A stretch of DNA of 64,000 nt from Streptococcus oralis subsp. tigurinus (GCF_002356415.1 NZ_AP018338.1:310001-374000); one strand, 5' to 3'; shown: positions 19,015 to 29,170, counted from the first letter of the stretch. Notes: a model not told the origin generated them from the letters alone. Numbers and translations are program-made.

Positions 19015-20187
19015 ATGAAACAGTCAGTTTATATCATTGGTTCAAAGGGGATTCCTGCCAAGTATGGAGGATTTGAAACCTTTGTTGAAAAATTAACCGA
19101 ATACCAAAAAGACAGCAATATACAATACTATGTTGCTTGTATGCGTGAAAATTCTGCCAAGTCTGGTATTACGGAAGATCGGTTTGAGCACAATGGCGCC
19201 ATTTGTTTCAACATTGATGTGCCTAATATTGGCCCGGCTCGTGCTATCGCTTACGATATTGCAGCGGTCAATAAGGCTATTGAATTGGCTAAGGAAAACA
19301 AGGATGAGGCTCCCATTTTTTACATTTTAGCTTGTCGCATCGGGCCCTTTATTTCTGGACTTAAGAAAAAGATTCGTGCAATTGGTGGCCGTTTGCTGGT
19401 AAATCCAGATGGACATGAATGGCTACGAGCAAAATGGAGCTTACCAGTTCGTAAGTACTGGAAATTCTCAGAGCAACTCATGGTCAAGCATGCTGATTTA
19501 TTGGTATGTGATAGCAAAAATATCGAACAATATATTCAAGAGGACTATAAGCAGTATCAACCAAAGACCACCTATATTGCCTATGGGACAGACACTGCTC
19601 CTTCAAGCCTGAAGGCAGAAAATGCCAAGGTTCGGAACTGGTATCAGGAAAAAGGTGTTAGCGAAAATGGCTATTATCTAGTGGTGGGCCGATTCGTTCC
19701 TGAAAACAACTACGAAACCATGATTCGTGAATTTATCAAGTCCAAGTCCAAGAAGGATTTTGTCCTCATCACAAATGTGGAGCAGAATAAATTTTACGAT
19801 CAGTTGTTACAGGATACTGGTTTTGACAAAGATCCTAGGGTTAAATTTGTAGGTACGGTTTATGACCAAGAATTGCTCAAGTACATTCGTGAAAATGCTT
19901 TTGCCTATTTCCATGGGCATGAGGTTGGAGGAACCAACCCTTCTCTACTAGAAGCTCTAGCATCCACAAAACTGAATTTGCTGCTAGATGTTGGATTTAA
20001 CCGTGAGGTTGGTGAAGACGGGGCTATTTATTGGAAAAAAGACGAGTTGGCACGTGTCATTGAGGAAGTAGAGGGATTTGATCAGGCAGCAATAACTGAC
20101 TTGGATTTCAAGTCAAGCCAAAGAATCCTCTCAGCTTTCACATGGGAAAAGATTGTGTCAGATTATGAAGAAGTGTTTAAAGGGTAA
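19015..20187 (+). CDS. wchF: WchF, beta-1,4-rhamnosyltransferase (DUF1972/GT4)
   Basis: 390 residues. The start SVYIIGSKGIPAKYGGFETFVEKL is diagnostic of the DUF1972 N-terminal domain of WchF/CpsT-type rhamnosyltransferases; a GT4 domain follows (VVGRFVPENNYE, GHEVGGTNPSLLEALAS with the conserved Glu). It adds rhamnose from dTDP-rhamnose to the lipid-linked glucose. wchA followed by wchF is the usual start of rhamnose-containing pneumococcal capsules and oral-streptococcal RPS loci. The rml genes at the end of the locus supply the donor. Confidence 0.9.
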   Translation: MKQSVYIIGSKGIPAKYGGFETFVEKLTEYQKDSNIQYYVACMRENSAKSGITEDRFEHNGAICFNIDVPNIGPARAIAYDIAAVNKAIELAKENKDEAPIFYILACRIGPFISGLKKKIRAIGGRLLVNPDGHEWLRAKWSLPVRKYWKFSEQLMVKHADLLVCDSKNIEQYIQEDYKQYQPKTTYIAYGTDTAPSSLKAENAKVRNWYQEKGVSENGYYLVVGRFVPENNYETMIREFIKSKSKKDFVLITNVEQNKFYDQLLQDTGFDKDPRVKFVGTVYDQELLKYIRENAFAYFHGHEVGGTNPSLLEALASTKLNLLLDVGFNREVGEDGAIYWKKDELARVIEEVEGFDQAAITDLDFKSSQRILSAFTWEKIVSDYEEVFKG

Positions 20188-20190
20188 AGA

Positions 20191-21342
20191 ATGAAACGGA
20201 TTTTATACTTGCATGCTGGTGCAGAAATGTATGGAGCAGATAAGGTTTTACTGGAATTGATCAAAGGATTAGATTGCCAAGAATTTGAAGCTCATGTCAT
20301 CTTGCCAAATGATGGTGTTTTAGTCGAGGCCTTACGTCAAGTTGGGGCTCAGGTTAGCGTGCTGGATTATCCGATTTTACGAAGGAAGTATTTTAATCTC
20401 AAAGGCATTGCCGACTATATTCGCTCTTATAATTTCTATGCTAAGCAAATCGCCCTCTATGCTCGAGCACACAGTATAGATATGGTTCACAATAATACAG
20501 CGGCTGTTTTGGAGGGCATCTATTTGAAACGCAAGCTCAAGCTGCCTTTGATTTGGCATGTTCATGAGATTATCGTCAAACCCAAAGCTATTTCTGACTT
20601 TATCAATATGCTCATGGGACGATATGCAGACAAGATTGTGACGGTGTCCCAAGCGGTCGCTAATCATATCAAGCAGTCTCCCTTTATCAAAGATAGCCAA
20701 GTGGAAGTGATTTATAACGGTGTCGATAATGCTGTCTATTATCCAATGGATGCGTCTTCTATTCGTGAAAAATTTGACATTGCGCAAGATGCACTCGTGA
20801 TTGGCATGATTGGTCGGGTCAATGCTATCAAAGGGCAAAATGATTTCATAGAAGCAGTCGAGCCACTTTTGGAAAAGAATGAGAAAGTGGTGGCTTTCCT
20901 AGCTGGAGGTGTTTTTCCTGGTGAAGAATGGCGCTTAGAAGAACTAGATAAGAGAATAGCTTCTTCATCTGTTGTGTCACAAATTCATCGTATTGATTAC
21001 TACGATAAGACTTCTGAACTTTATAATATGTTTGATATCTTTGTTTTACCAAGTATAAAACCTGATTCCCTACCTACAGTAGTCCTAGAAGCCATGGCTT
21101 GTTCAAAACCAGTTGTTGGTTATAACAATGGGGGAATAGCTGAAATGGTAGTAGATGGCAAAAGTGGTTGCTTAGTCAAACCAAATCGTCCTCAAGAACT
21201 ATCTAATGCCATTTCTCTATTACTAGATAGTTCTGAAAAAAGAGAAAAATTTGGGCGAGTAGGATATCAGAGACAAAAAGAGCTGTTTTCTTTGGAGAGT
21301 TACATCAAGAACTTCTCGGAATTTTATGATAATTTACAATAA
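20191..21342 (+). CDS. Glycosyltransferase, GT4 family (third sugar)
   Basis: 383 residues with two Rossmann halves. N-terminal GAEMYGADKVLLELI is typical of GT4 acceptor-side loops; the C-terminal half has IGMIGRVNAIKGQ and the EX7E-type element LPTVVLEAMACSKPVVGYNNGG. It probably extends the Rha-Glc lipid intermediate, but donor and linkage cannot be read. It starts three bases after the wchF stop. In RPS loci a transferase here acts on the rhamnose (main-chain alpha-1,3 GalNAc/Gal or a branch). Confidence 0.82.
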   Translation: MKRILYLHAGAEMYGADKVLLELIKGLDCQEFEAHVILPNDGVLVEALRQVGAQVSVLDYPILRRKYFNLKGIADYIRSYNFYAKQIALYARAHSIDMVHNNTAAVLEGIYLKRKLKLPLIWHVHEIIVKPKAISDFINMLMGRYADKIVTVSQAVANHIKQSPFIKDSQVEVIYNGVDNAVYYPMDASSIREKFDIAQDALVIGMIGRVNAIKGQNDFIEAVEPLLEKNEKVVAFLAGGVFPGEEWRLEELDKRIASSSVVSQIHRIDYYDKTSELYNMFDIFVLPSIKPDSLPTVVLEAMACSKPVVGYNNGGIAEMVVDGKSGCLVKPNRPQELSNAISLLLDSSEKREKFGRVGYQRQKELFSLESYIKNFSEFYDNLQ

Positions 21343-21350
21343 GGGGTATA

Positions 21351-22352
21351 ATGGAAAATTTAATCATTTTAGACAGTGAGCTGCAAAAAAAGAATGAAGA
21401 GCATTATCAATCTCTTCATGGCGGGAGCCGAGTAGTTTATACCAACTATGAAAGTCCACTTATAAGAAGAGTACGTAATTTCAAATACATCGGTAGTGCT
21501 TTGTATCATTTTTTAATGTGGAAAATGTCCTATGATTATGCTCGGAAATTCATAAAATATGATGTCAAGAAAATTATTTGTGTAAATCCTCTTGTAGGTA
21601 TCTTTTTAGGAATTTTAAATAAAAGTGGCAAGGAAATCACATTAGCAGGATTTTTGTTTGAGAATAAGAAAAATAAAATCTATTATTATTTACGAAAGCA
21701 ACTTGTGAAAAAGTCTTTCCAGAATATCGGAAATATCATAGTCTATGGTTCAAAAGAAATTCATTATTATTCGGAACTCTTTCCAGAATTTCAGGAGAAA
21801 TTTAAATTTATTCATTACGGCTTAGATTATGATAATCAACTAACTTATCAAGGTTCTTTACCAACTAAGTATATCTTTTCAGGTGGAGGTAGTAACCGAG
21901 ATTATGAGACTTTAGTCAAGGCAGTGGAGACTTCAAACCTTTCAATGCCGTGTGTGATTGCAACTCAGCCATGGAGAGTTCCTACGCATGGTTCAAACAT
22001 TCAAGTTTTATCTGATGTAGTAGTAGAAACCTTTGGAGATGTATTAGCTAAGTCTGATTTCCTTGTCCTATCGTTAAAAGATATTGATTTATCCGCTGGT
22101 CATATGGTTATGCTTCAAGCAATGTCTTTAGGAGTTCCTATCATTGTAAATGATATTCCTTCTGTTCGAGACTATGTTAATGAATCGCTAGTGACTTTCT
22201 ATCCGTCAGGTGACTTTGAAAAACTAGCACAAATTATAGAAGATTTTGATCCTTCAGTTGATGAGGTGCTTCAAAAGGTTGCGAAGGCGAAGAACCTATA
22301 TTTTGAGCAATATACGTCTATTAAATTGATGGAAAGACTGTTAGATTTTTAA
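21351..22352 (+). CDS. Glycosyltransferase, divergent GT4-like (WefB-like position)
   Basis: 333 residues. The N-terminal half lacks clear motifs; the C-terminal half keeps the donor-binding pattern YIFSGGGSNRDYETLVKA and AGHMVMLQAMSLGVPIIVNDIPSVRDY, a divergent GT4 nucleotide-sugar site. Base composition is more AT-rich than wchF, fitting horizontal exchange. It begins eight bases after the previous gene and is followed by the Stealth gene, the place held by wefB in RPS loci as I recall them. Substrate not assignable. Confidence 0.72.
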   Translation: MENLIILDSELQKKNEEHYQSLHGGSRVVYTNYESPLIRRVRNFKYIGSALYHFLMWKMSYDYARKFIKYDVKKIICVNPLVGIFLGILNKSGKEITLAGFLFENKKNKIYYYLRKQLVKKSFQNIGNIIVYGSKEIHYYSELFPEFQEKFKFIHYGLDYDNQLTYQGSLPTKYIFSGGGSNRDYETLVKAVETSNLSMPCVIATQPWRVPTHGSNIQVLSDVVVETFGDVLAKSDFLVLSLKDIDLSAGHMVMLQAMSLGVPIIVNDIPSVRDYVNESLVTFYPSGDFEKLAQIIEDFDPSVDEVLQKVAKAKNLYFEQYTSIKLMERLLDF

Positions 22353-22366
22353 ATAGGAGAGACTGA

Positions 22367-23368
22367 ATGGTAGAAAAAATTGATTTTGTTGTCGCATGGG
22401 TTGATGGGAATGATCCGGTTTGGAGAAAAAAGAAAGCACAGTACGATGGAACAATTAATACCTCTAAGGAAGGCATGAATTCGGATAAGGCTTATCGTGA
22501 ATGGGGAACCTTTAAATACTGGTTTAGAGGGGTAGAAAAGTTTGCCCCTTGGGTCAATAAGGTCTATCTTGTGACTGACAATCAAAAGCCAAGTTGGTTA
22601 GAGTTAAATAGCGATAAATTGGTCTTGGTAGATCATACAGAGATTATCTGCAATGACTACCTACCAGTTTTTTCTGCCAATCCTATCGAAAGCAATATTC
22701 ATCGGATTCCAGGTCTTTCTGAGTGCTTTGTGTTCTTTAACGATGATGTTTATCTCACAGCTCCAGTTGAACCGACAGATTTCTTTTCAGATGATGGTTT
22801 ACCAAAGTATGTTACGGCTTTAGCTCCTATTACAACGGAGAGATATGGCACTGGCCATTTCCAAATGAATGATATGGGAATTATAACAACACATTTTACT
22901 CGTGAGGAAATTTTAAAGAATGGCAAATTCTTCTCAATTAAACAAGGTGTTAAAGGTATTGCTAAATCTTTGTTGTATAGACACAGCAAATTTATTTGTG
23001 GTTTTTGGGAGAATCATTTAACGCATCCACTCTTAAAGTCAACAATGGAATTGGTATGGGAAAAGGAAAAAGATGTCTTAGAAAAAACATCTGCTAGTCG
23101 CTTTAGAAGTCCATCTGATACCAATGTTTGGCTCTTTAAGTATTGGCAGATTGCTAGTGGTCAATATGCAATTGGAAATCCTAAGTTAGGCGGTCTCTTT
23201 TCATTAGATAATGCTGGACCAGATTTTTGGAAACTTCTAAATTCTAGGAAATATAAGGTTATGTGTATTAATGATGGTTTTAATGTCCAAAATGAAAATC
23301 AGGTGATGGATGACTTTATTAAAGCTATGAATCAACTTTTCCCAGATAAAAGTTCATTTGAGATTTAA
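22367..23368 (+). CDS. Stealth-family sugar-1-phosphate transferase (WefC-like)
   Basis: 333 residues. Stealth conserved region 1 is [15 protein letters not shown] (residues 4-18). Region 2 runs through [20 protein letters not shown] and the following [11 protein letters not shown]. Region 3 is [20 protein letters not shown], and a region-4-like stretch is SPSDTNVW. Stealth enzymes move hexose-1-phosphate from UDP-sugars and make phosphodiester bridges, as in RPS (WefC-type Gal- or GalNAc-1-P transfer) and in some meningococcal capsules. Its presence predicts a phosphodiester in the repeat unit. The hexose is not assignable from sequence alone. Confidence 0.88.
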
Positions 23369-23401
23369 ATATCTAACTGAGTAAGAGAAAGAAAAGAAAA
23401 T

Positions 23402-24370
23402 ATGATTTCAGTAATTGTACCTATTTATAATGTAGAGGACTACCTTCATTATGCCATGGAAAGCTTGGTCAATCAAACCTATAAAGATTTTGAAGTTATC
23501 TTAGTTGATGATGGTTCCACGGATGATTCTGGGAAACTATGCGATCAATATGCAAGTGAGTATGATTGGGTATCGGCCTATCATAAAGAAAATGGTGGCT
23601 TGTCTGATACTAGAAACTATGGTGTCGCAAAAGCTAAAGGGGAATGGATTGTTTTCCTAGATCCAGATGATTATTTTGAGCCTTGTGCACTTGAACTTTT
23701 GGTGGAACTTCAAAAACGTACAGGTGCTCGTATTGTCGCAGGAAAAGGTAAGGATACTTACGAACATGATTCCTACCAAAACTACCAAATAAATGAAGAA
23801 ATGCTAGCGAAAGCTACCCTTCTTTCTTCTGAAGAAACTTTAATAGAGATGCTTTATGGTACAATTGCCACTGTCTCTGCTTGGGCTAAACTCTTTCCCA
23901 GAGATATCGTAGAAAAATACCCCTATCCAAAAGGGAAAATCTATGAAGACTTATATGTTATCAGTGACTACTTGAAAGAAGTGGAATCAGTTTGTGTGAT
24001 TGATTTAGGTATCTATCATTATTATCGTAGACCAAACAGTATTACCTTATCAAACTTCAATAGTAAGCACTATGATTTTTATGATTCTATGGATCATTTG
24101 GCAGAAGTTGTCCAGAAGGACTATTCTGCCAATACAGAACTTGATGATGCTATCATCGCCCGTTTGTTCATCGGTAGTCTCCACATTTTCATCTTAATCT
24201 CAGATTCTTCCAAAGAGGAAATCGTTCGCATTCAAAGAAGGATTCGTCCTTATCTAAGAAGAATCTTGAAAAATAAGCGGATTAACTTGAAAAACAAGGC
24301 GATTTATCTTATGTTATCATTGGTTCCAGGTCTGTATTATCAATTTAAAAAATTAAAAAAGCCTCAATGA
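23402..24370 (+). CDS. Glycosyltransferase, GT2 family (WefD-like position)
   Basis: 322 residues. The GT-A fold is clear: ISVIVPIYNVEDYL, VILVDDGSTDDSGKLCDQY, GLSDTRNYG and FLDPDDYFEP with the metal-binding DxD. The C-terminus is basic and amphipathic (RIRPYLRRILKNKRINLKNK), suiting peripheral membrane attachment. It probably adds a beta-linked GalNAc or Gal after the phosphosugar, by analogy with WefD in RPS loci. The ribosome site is weak (AAGAAAAGAAAA). Confidence 0.85.
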   Translation: MISVIVPIYNVEDYLHYAMESLVNQTYKDFEVILVDDGSTDDSGKLCDQYASEYDWVSAYHKENGGLSDTRNYGVAKAKGEWIVFLDPDDYFEPCALELLVELQKRTGARIVAGKGKDTYEHDSYQNYQINEEMLAKATLLSSEETLIEMLYGTIATVSAWAKLFPRDIVEKYPYPKGKIYEDLYVISDYLKEVESVCVIDLGIYHYYRRPNSITLSNFNSKHYDFYDSMDHLAEVVQKDYSANTELDDAIIARLFIGSLHIFILISDSSKEEIVRIQRRIRPYLRRILKNKRINLKNKAIYLMLSLVPGLYYQFKKLKKPQ

Positions 24371-24407
24371 AATAAAAGAGGTTAGAGATTAAAAAAGGAA
24401 AAAGAAA

Positions 24408-25568
24408 ATGTTAAAGATAGAACGTGATAAATTGCTCGTGACAGCAGTTTTATTTGTGATAATTTCTATAGATATGATAAACACTTCAATGTTAGCACCT
24501 GTATTACCTAGTATACCTAATTTTGTTCCTTTCTTTGCAATCATGTTACTAGCTGTGCGTTTTTTATATATTCGTAACTATTCTTTGAGTTTTTTAATAT
24601 TTGCACCTACCCTCATTTTAGTTGGAAGTATGGTTTATTATAAGGCAGGAAACTTAAATGGTTTAATGTTTTTGCTGTTGATTGTTTTTCTTTATAAAGC
24701 AGATTTAGAGTCTATACTTAAAATTTATACTTGGACGAGTTTATCTTTTATAGTATTGATTATTTTACTATCGTTAGTCAATGTTATTCCTAATTTACAG
24801 TTTGTTCAAACTCGCCCCGTGGGTGTAGTTGTACGTAACTCTTTTGGTTTTATCTATCCAACCGACTTTGCCTCTCATTGTTTCTATCTCTTTACTGCCC
24901 TTTCCTATCTCCTTAGAAAGAAGTTTATCTTCCTAAGAACCCTATCAGGTGTAGCCTTGGCGGCCTTTATTATTGTTTATTGCGATGCCCGTTTAAATGC
25001 AGGCTCCATCTTAGCAGCAACAGGAATTTTTCTATACTTTTATTATCGTAACAAGACTGAATGGCGTTTATTTTCCCTACTGCCTTTTTCGGCTGGTATC
25101 GCTTCTTCGGTCATGATTTATCTATCCAACAAATTTAGTTGGTCTCATCCAATATATGTTTCTCTGAATAACTTTTTCGGCATGCGATTGTATTTGGGAC
25201 ATGAAGCGCTTAAGAAATATGGCGTACAGTTATTTGGAATTCGTGGAATTTCCTTTGTTGGATATGGAGGAAAGACAGAAACGGTTTTGAACTATGACTA
25301 TGTAGATTCGTCTTATGTACAAATGTTATTTACTTACGGTTTAATTCCAGTTGTTATGTTGGTATGCCTATACATGGTTCAGTCTTGGACTCTCTATCGT
25401 AGGAAGAACTATTTATTGTTAACCTGCCTGGCCTTAGTAACAGTCAATTGTATGTTTGAGGCCTTCTGGGTTCGTCCATCATACAATATTTTTATGTTCC
25501 TTCTTTTTGCTGCTATCCCAGCAATGGATTTTGAAGGAGAAAAATCTGAGATGAGGGAAGCAGTGTGA
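24408..25568 (+). CDS. wzy: Wzy, repeat-unit polymerase
   Basis: 386 residues with roughly ten to eleven membrane segments and one larger loop between about residues 240 and 300, the usual Wzy layout. Motif-like parts are RNSFGFIYPTDFASH, DARLNAGS and a late SSYVQMLFTYGLIPV. Wzy joins flipped repeat units on the outer face of the membrane. The family is too divergent for linkage prediction. It is among the most AT-rich genes of the locus. Its last bases overlap the GTG start of wzx. Confidence 0.85.
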   Translation: MLKIERDKLLVTAVLFVIISIDMINTSMLAPVLPSIPNFVPFFAIMLLAVRFLYIRNYSLSFLIFAPTLILVGSMVYYKAGNLNGLMFLLLIVFLYKADLESILKIYTWTSLSFIVLIILLSLVNVIPNLQFVQTRPVGVVVRNSFGFIYPTDFASHCFYLFTALSYLLRKKFIFLRTLSGVALAAFIIVYCDARLNAGSILAATGIFLYFYYRNKTEWRLFSLLPFSAGIASSVMIYLSNKFSWSHPIYVSLNNFFGMRLYLGHEALKKYGVQLFGIRGISFVGYGGKTETVLNYDYVDSSYVQMLFTYGLIPVVMLVCLYMVQSWTLYRRKNYLLLTCLALVTVNCMFEAFWVRPSYNIFMFLLFAAIPAMDFEGEKSEMREAV

Positions 25569-26977
25569 GAGTTTTAAAAAATTACTTGTACAATCTGTCC
25601 TATCAGCTACTCGTTATCGTCCTACCAGTGATTACAACTCCCTATATTACTCGGGTTTTCTCCTCGGATGATTTGGGGTCTTACGGATACTATAATTCTA
25701 TCGTGACATATTTTATCCTACTGGCGACGCTGGGAGTAGCCAATTATGGGACAAAGGAAATTTCCGGCCATCGTAAGGAAGTCGAAAAGACCTTCTGGGG
25801 TATTTACAGTTTACAAGTCCTTTCAACCTGTTTAGCGGTTACGCTTTATATCATTGTCTGCTTACTTGTGCCGTCGATGAACAATCCAATCGCCTATATA
25901 CTTGGATTTAGTTTGCTGTCCCGTGGTTTTGATATTTCATGGCTTTTTCAAGGGTTAGAAGATTTCAAAAAAATTACAGCCCGTAACACAATGGTCAAAC
26001 TCCTAGGTGTTGTTTCGATTTTCCTATTTGTCAAGAAACCGTCCGATTTGTACTTGTATATCATTCTCTTGGTTGCCTATGATCTACTAGGTCAATTGAG
26101 TATGTGGCTTCCTGCTCGGGAACACATTCGCAAGCCGCATCTGGATATAGCCTATGCCAAAGAGCATATCAAACCAGTTATTCTTTTGTTTCTACCACAG
26201 ATTGCTATTTCGCTCTACATCACGCTAGATCGTACTATGTTAGGTGCCTTGTCTTCGACCAAGGATGTGGGAATCTATGATCAAGCTTTGAAATTATTGA
26301 ATATTTTATTGACCTTGGTAACGTCGCTTGGTAGTGTTATGTTGCCTCGGGTCTCCAACCTCCTATCATCAGGCAATCAAAAGGCGGTTAACAAGCTACA
26401 TGAAATGTCATTTCTGGTTTATAACTTGGTTATCTTCCCGATGATTGCGGGGATTTTGATTGTTAATAAAGATTTTGTCAATTTTTTCCTAGGGCAAGAC
26501 TTCCAAGACGCTCACTATGCGATTGCCATCATGGTCTTTAGAATGTTCTTTATTGGCTGGACCAACATAATGGGAATCCAAATTCTGATACCTCATAATC
26601 GCAATCGTGAATTTATGCTATCAACAACTATTCCAGCTGTTTTTAGTGTTGGCTTGAATCTCCTCTTGATCCCACCTTTGGGCTATATTGGGGCGTCAAT
26701 CGTATCTGTTGCGACAGAAGGTTTAGTCTGGCTGATCCAACTCTACTTTACACGTTCGTATCTCAAAGAGATCAAGATTCTACCGTCCATGTTAAAAATA
26801 TTTTTAGCAGCACTCCTGATGTACAGCGCCTTGTATTCTGTACAAGCTTTCATCCACTTCTCATCTGTTGTGAATGTCTTGATCTATGCTGTGCTTGGCT
26901 TCCTAGTCTACGGTGGCTTGGTTTTGGTCTTACGAATTTTGGATTTTCAAGAACTAAAAAGTGTTTTAAAGAAATAA
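25565..26977 (+). CDS. wzx: Wzx, repeat-unit flippase
   Basis: 470 residues, MATE/MVF-superfamily polysaccharide exporter with about 12-14 membrane segments. It begins YNLSYQLLVIVLPVITTPYI, the classical Wzx N-terminus, with later NRTMLG-like LDRTMLGAL. It starts at GTG 25565, which overlaps the wzy stop (GTGTGA), so translation is probably coupled. It moves the undecaprenyl-linked repeat unit to the outer leaflet. Confidence 0.92.
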   Translation: MRVLKNYLYNLSYQLLVIVLPVITTPYITRVFSSDDLGSYGYYNSIVTYFILLATLGVANYGTKEISGHRKEVEKTFWGIYSLQVLSTCLAVTLYIIVCLLVPSMNNPIAYILGFSLLSRGFDISWLFQGLEDFKKITARNTMVKLLGVVSIFLFVKKPSDLYLYIILLVAYDLLGQLSMWLPAREHIRKPHLDIAYAKEHIKPVILLFLPQIAISLYITLDRTMLGALSSTKDVGIYDQALKLLNILLTLVTSLGSVMLPRVSNLLSSGNQKAVNKLHEMSFLVYNLVIFPMIAGILIVNKDFVNFFLGQDFQDAHYAIAIMVFRMFFIGWTNIMGIQILIPHNRNREFMLSTTIPAVFSVGLNLLLIPPLGYIGASIVSVATEGLVWLIQLYFTRSYLKEIKILPSMLKIFLAALLMYSALYSVQAFIHFSSVVNVLIYAVLGFLVYGGLVLVLRILDFQELKSVLKK

Positions 26978-26986
26978 GGAGATTTT

Positions 26987-28090
26987 ATGTACGATTATTT
27001 GATTGTCGGTGCTGGCTTGTCAGGTGCGATCTTTGCCTACGAAGCTAACAAACGCGGCAAGAAGGTAAAGGTGATTGATAAACGAGAACACATTGGTGGG
27101 AATATCTATTGCCAATCTGTTGAAGGAATCAATGTCCACAAGTATGGGGCTCACATCTTCCATACATCCAATAAAAAGGTCTGGGATTATGTCAATCAGT
27201 TTGCGGAGTTTAACAATTACATCAATTCTCCTATTGCCAACTATCAAGGACACCTTTACAATCTGCCTTTCAATATGAACACTTTCTATGCTTTGTGGGG
27301 GACAAAGACACCCCAAGAAGTCAAGGACAAGATTGCTGAGCAGACGATACACATGCAAGATGTTGAGCCTAAAAACTTAGAGGAACAAGCCATTAAGTTG
27401 ATTGGTACGGATGTCTACGAAAAGCTAATCAAGGGCTACACCGAAAAGCAATGGGGGCGTTCTGCTACTGAACTACCACCCTTTATCATTAAGCGTTTAC
27501 CAGTTCGATTGACCTATGACAACAATTATTTCAACGACCGCTACCAAGGGATTCCAATTGGTGGTTACAATGTCATCATCGAAAAGTTGTTGGAAGGAAT
27601 CGAAGTGGAGCTTAATACAGATTTCTTTGCTGATCGTGAGAACTTGGAGGCTTCAGCAACTAAGCTTGTCTTCACAGGGATGATTGACCAGTTCTTTGAC
27701 TATCAGTTTGGTGAACTAGAGTATCGCAGTCTCCGTTTTGAGCATGAGATTTTGGATCAGGAAAATTTTCAAGGAAATGCTGTGGTCAACTATACTGAGC
27801 GTGACATTCCCTATACGCGAATCATCGAACACAAACATTTTGAGTTTGGGACTCAAGCCAAGACCGTTATTACTCGTGAATATCCAGCAGATTGGAAAAG
27901 AGGAGATGAACCTTACTATCCAATCAATGATGCCAAAAACAATGCCATCTATGAACAGTATCTAGCAGAAGCCAAGAAAAATGGCCGCGTTATCTTCTGT
28001 GGTCGCTTGGCAGATTATAAATACTATGATATGCATGTGACTGTTGAACGTGCATTGGATGTGGTAGAAGAAGAACTAGGGAGCATCTAA
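26987..28090 (+). CDS. glf: Glf, UDP-galactopyranose mutase
   Basis: 367 residues, standard length. The FAD-binding GAGLSGAIFAYEA opens the protein; KVIDKREHIGGNIY, HKYGAHIFHT, KQWGRSATELPP and the closing DYKYYDMH segment are family signatures. It converts UDP-Galp to UDP-Galf using reduced FAD. It shows that the polymer contains galactofuranose, and the next gene is the likely user. AAGGAG precedes ATG 26987. Confidence 0.96.
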   Translation: MYDYLIVGAGLSGAIFAYEANKRGKKVKVIDKREHIGGNIYCQSVEGINVHKYGAHIFHTSNKKVWDYVNQFAEFNNYINSPIANYQGHLYNLPFNMNTFYALWGTKTPQEVKDKIAEQTIHMQDVEPKNLEEQAIKLIGTDVYEKLIKGYTEKQWGRSATELPPFIIKRLPVRLTYDNNYFNDRYQGIPIGGYNVIIEKLLEGIEVELNTDFFADRENLEASATKLVFTGMIDQFFDYQFGELEYRSLRFEHEILDQENFQGNAVVNYTERDIPYTRIIEHKHFEFGTQAKTVITREYPADWKRGDEPYYPINDAKNNAIYEQYLAEAKKNGRVIFCGRLADYKYYDMHVTVERALDVVEEELGSI

Positions 28091-28117
28091 GAATATCACA
28101 GATAAAGGGGAGAAAAG

Positions 28118-29170
28118 GTGAAATATTATCTGAAAGATTCATTTCTGCATAATGCACACGAAAAGAATGCAGGGAGTAAGGCACGAAATGACGTGGAAGC
28201 TATTCTAATCTCAGAGGGTTATGAGGGCTTGGAGCTCAAGGTTGAGAATTGGTATAAGATGAATTTCTTTAAAGCTCAACAACACAAATATCGTGCGACC
28301 AAGTCTGTGTTTGATCAGTTGGGAGCCGGAGATGAATTGGTGATTCAGTTCCCTATTATCCACCATACATTTTTCATCTCACAACTCATCAAGCAGGCGC
28401 AAAAAAGAGGAGTTAAATTCTATCTTTTGATCCATGATATTGAAACCTTGCGTCATGCAGCAGGTTCAGAAGTGAAATTTCGCCATAAAGTGAGAAATTA
28501 CTTCCAGGAAAAGAAAGCTTTGATGTCAGTGGATGGGATTATCGTTCATAACGATATCATGAAAAATGTTTTAGCCGATCAAGGATTTCCGTCTGATAAA
28601 ATGGTAAGTCTAGAGATTTTTGATTATTTGATTCCAGACTTCCAAGAAAAATCTCTTCCTCAAAAAGATCAACCTATCATAGTTGCTGGAAATTTGAACC
28701 CTGCAAAGTCAGGTTATCTTTATAACTTGCCAGAACAGCCAGCCTATAACTTGTACGGAGTGGGCTATGATGAAAGTCGTGCATTGAAAAACACTAGCTA
28801 CTTTGGTTCCTTTATGCCAGATGACCTCCCAGCTGCTCTTGAAGGTAGTTTTGGTTTGGTCTGGGACGGAGACAGCTCAGAAACCTGTCAAGGTTCTTAC
28901 GGAAACTACCTACGCTTTAACAACTCGCACAAGGCTTCTCTTTATTTGGCATCAGGTTTCCCACTAGTAGTGTGGAAGGAATCGGCTCTGGCCCACTTTG
29001 TACTGGACAAACAGTGTGGAATAGCAGTTGATTCTTTACATGACCTCCAAAAGTCACTAGACGATTTGACAGATCGAGATTACATGAAACTGTCAGCTAA
29101 TGCTAGACAAGTAGGAGTAGCGCTTCGAAATGGTGATTATCTGAAATCGGCTATTTCTAAATTGAAGTAA
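28118..29170 (+). CDS. Galactofuranosyltransferase (WefE-like, Gtf3-fold)
   Basis: 350 residues from GTG 28118, with AAAGGGGAG upstream. The start YYLKDSFLHNAHEKNAGSKARND, followed later by LGAGDELVIQFPI, IHDIETLRH and HNSHKASLYLA-like NNSHKASLYLASGFP, is typical of beta-1,6-galactofuranosyltransferases of oral-streptococcal RPS and related Gtf3-type transferases. It should add Galf from the UDP-Galf made by the adjacent Glf, finishing the repeat unit. Linkage is inferred from the family and from position. Confidence 0.83.
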   Translation: MKYYLKDSFLHNAHEKNAGSKARNDVEAILISEGYEGLELKVENWYKMNFFKAQQHKYRATKSVFDQLGAGDELVIQFPIIHHTFFISQLIKQAQKRGVKFYLLIHDIETLRHAAGSEVKFRHKVRNYFQEKKALMSVDGIIVHNDIMKNVLADQGFPSDKMVSLEIFDYLIPDFQEKSLPQKDQPIIVAGNLNPAKSGYLYNLPEQPAYNLYGVGYDESRALKNTSYFGSFMPDDLPAALEGSFGLVWDGDSSETCQGSYGNYLRFNNSHKASLYLASGFPLVVWKESALAHFVLDKQCGIAVDSLHDLQKSLDDLTDRDYMKLSANARQVGVALRNGDYLKSAISKLK

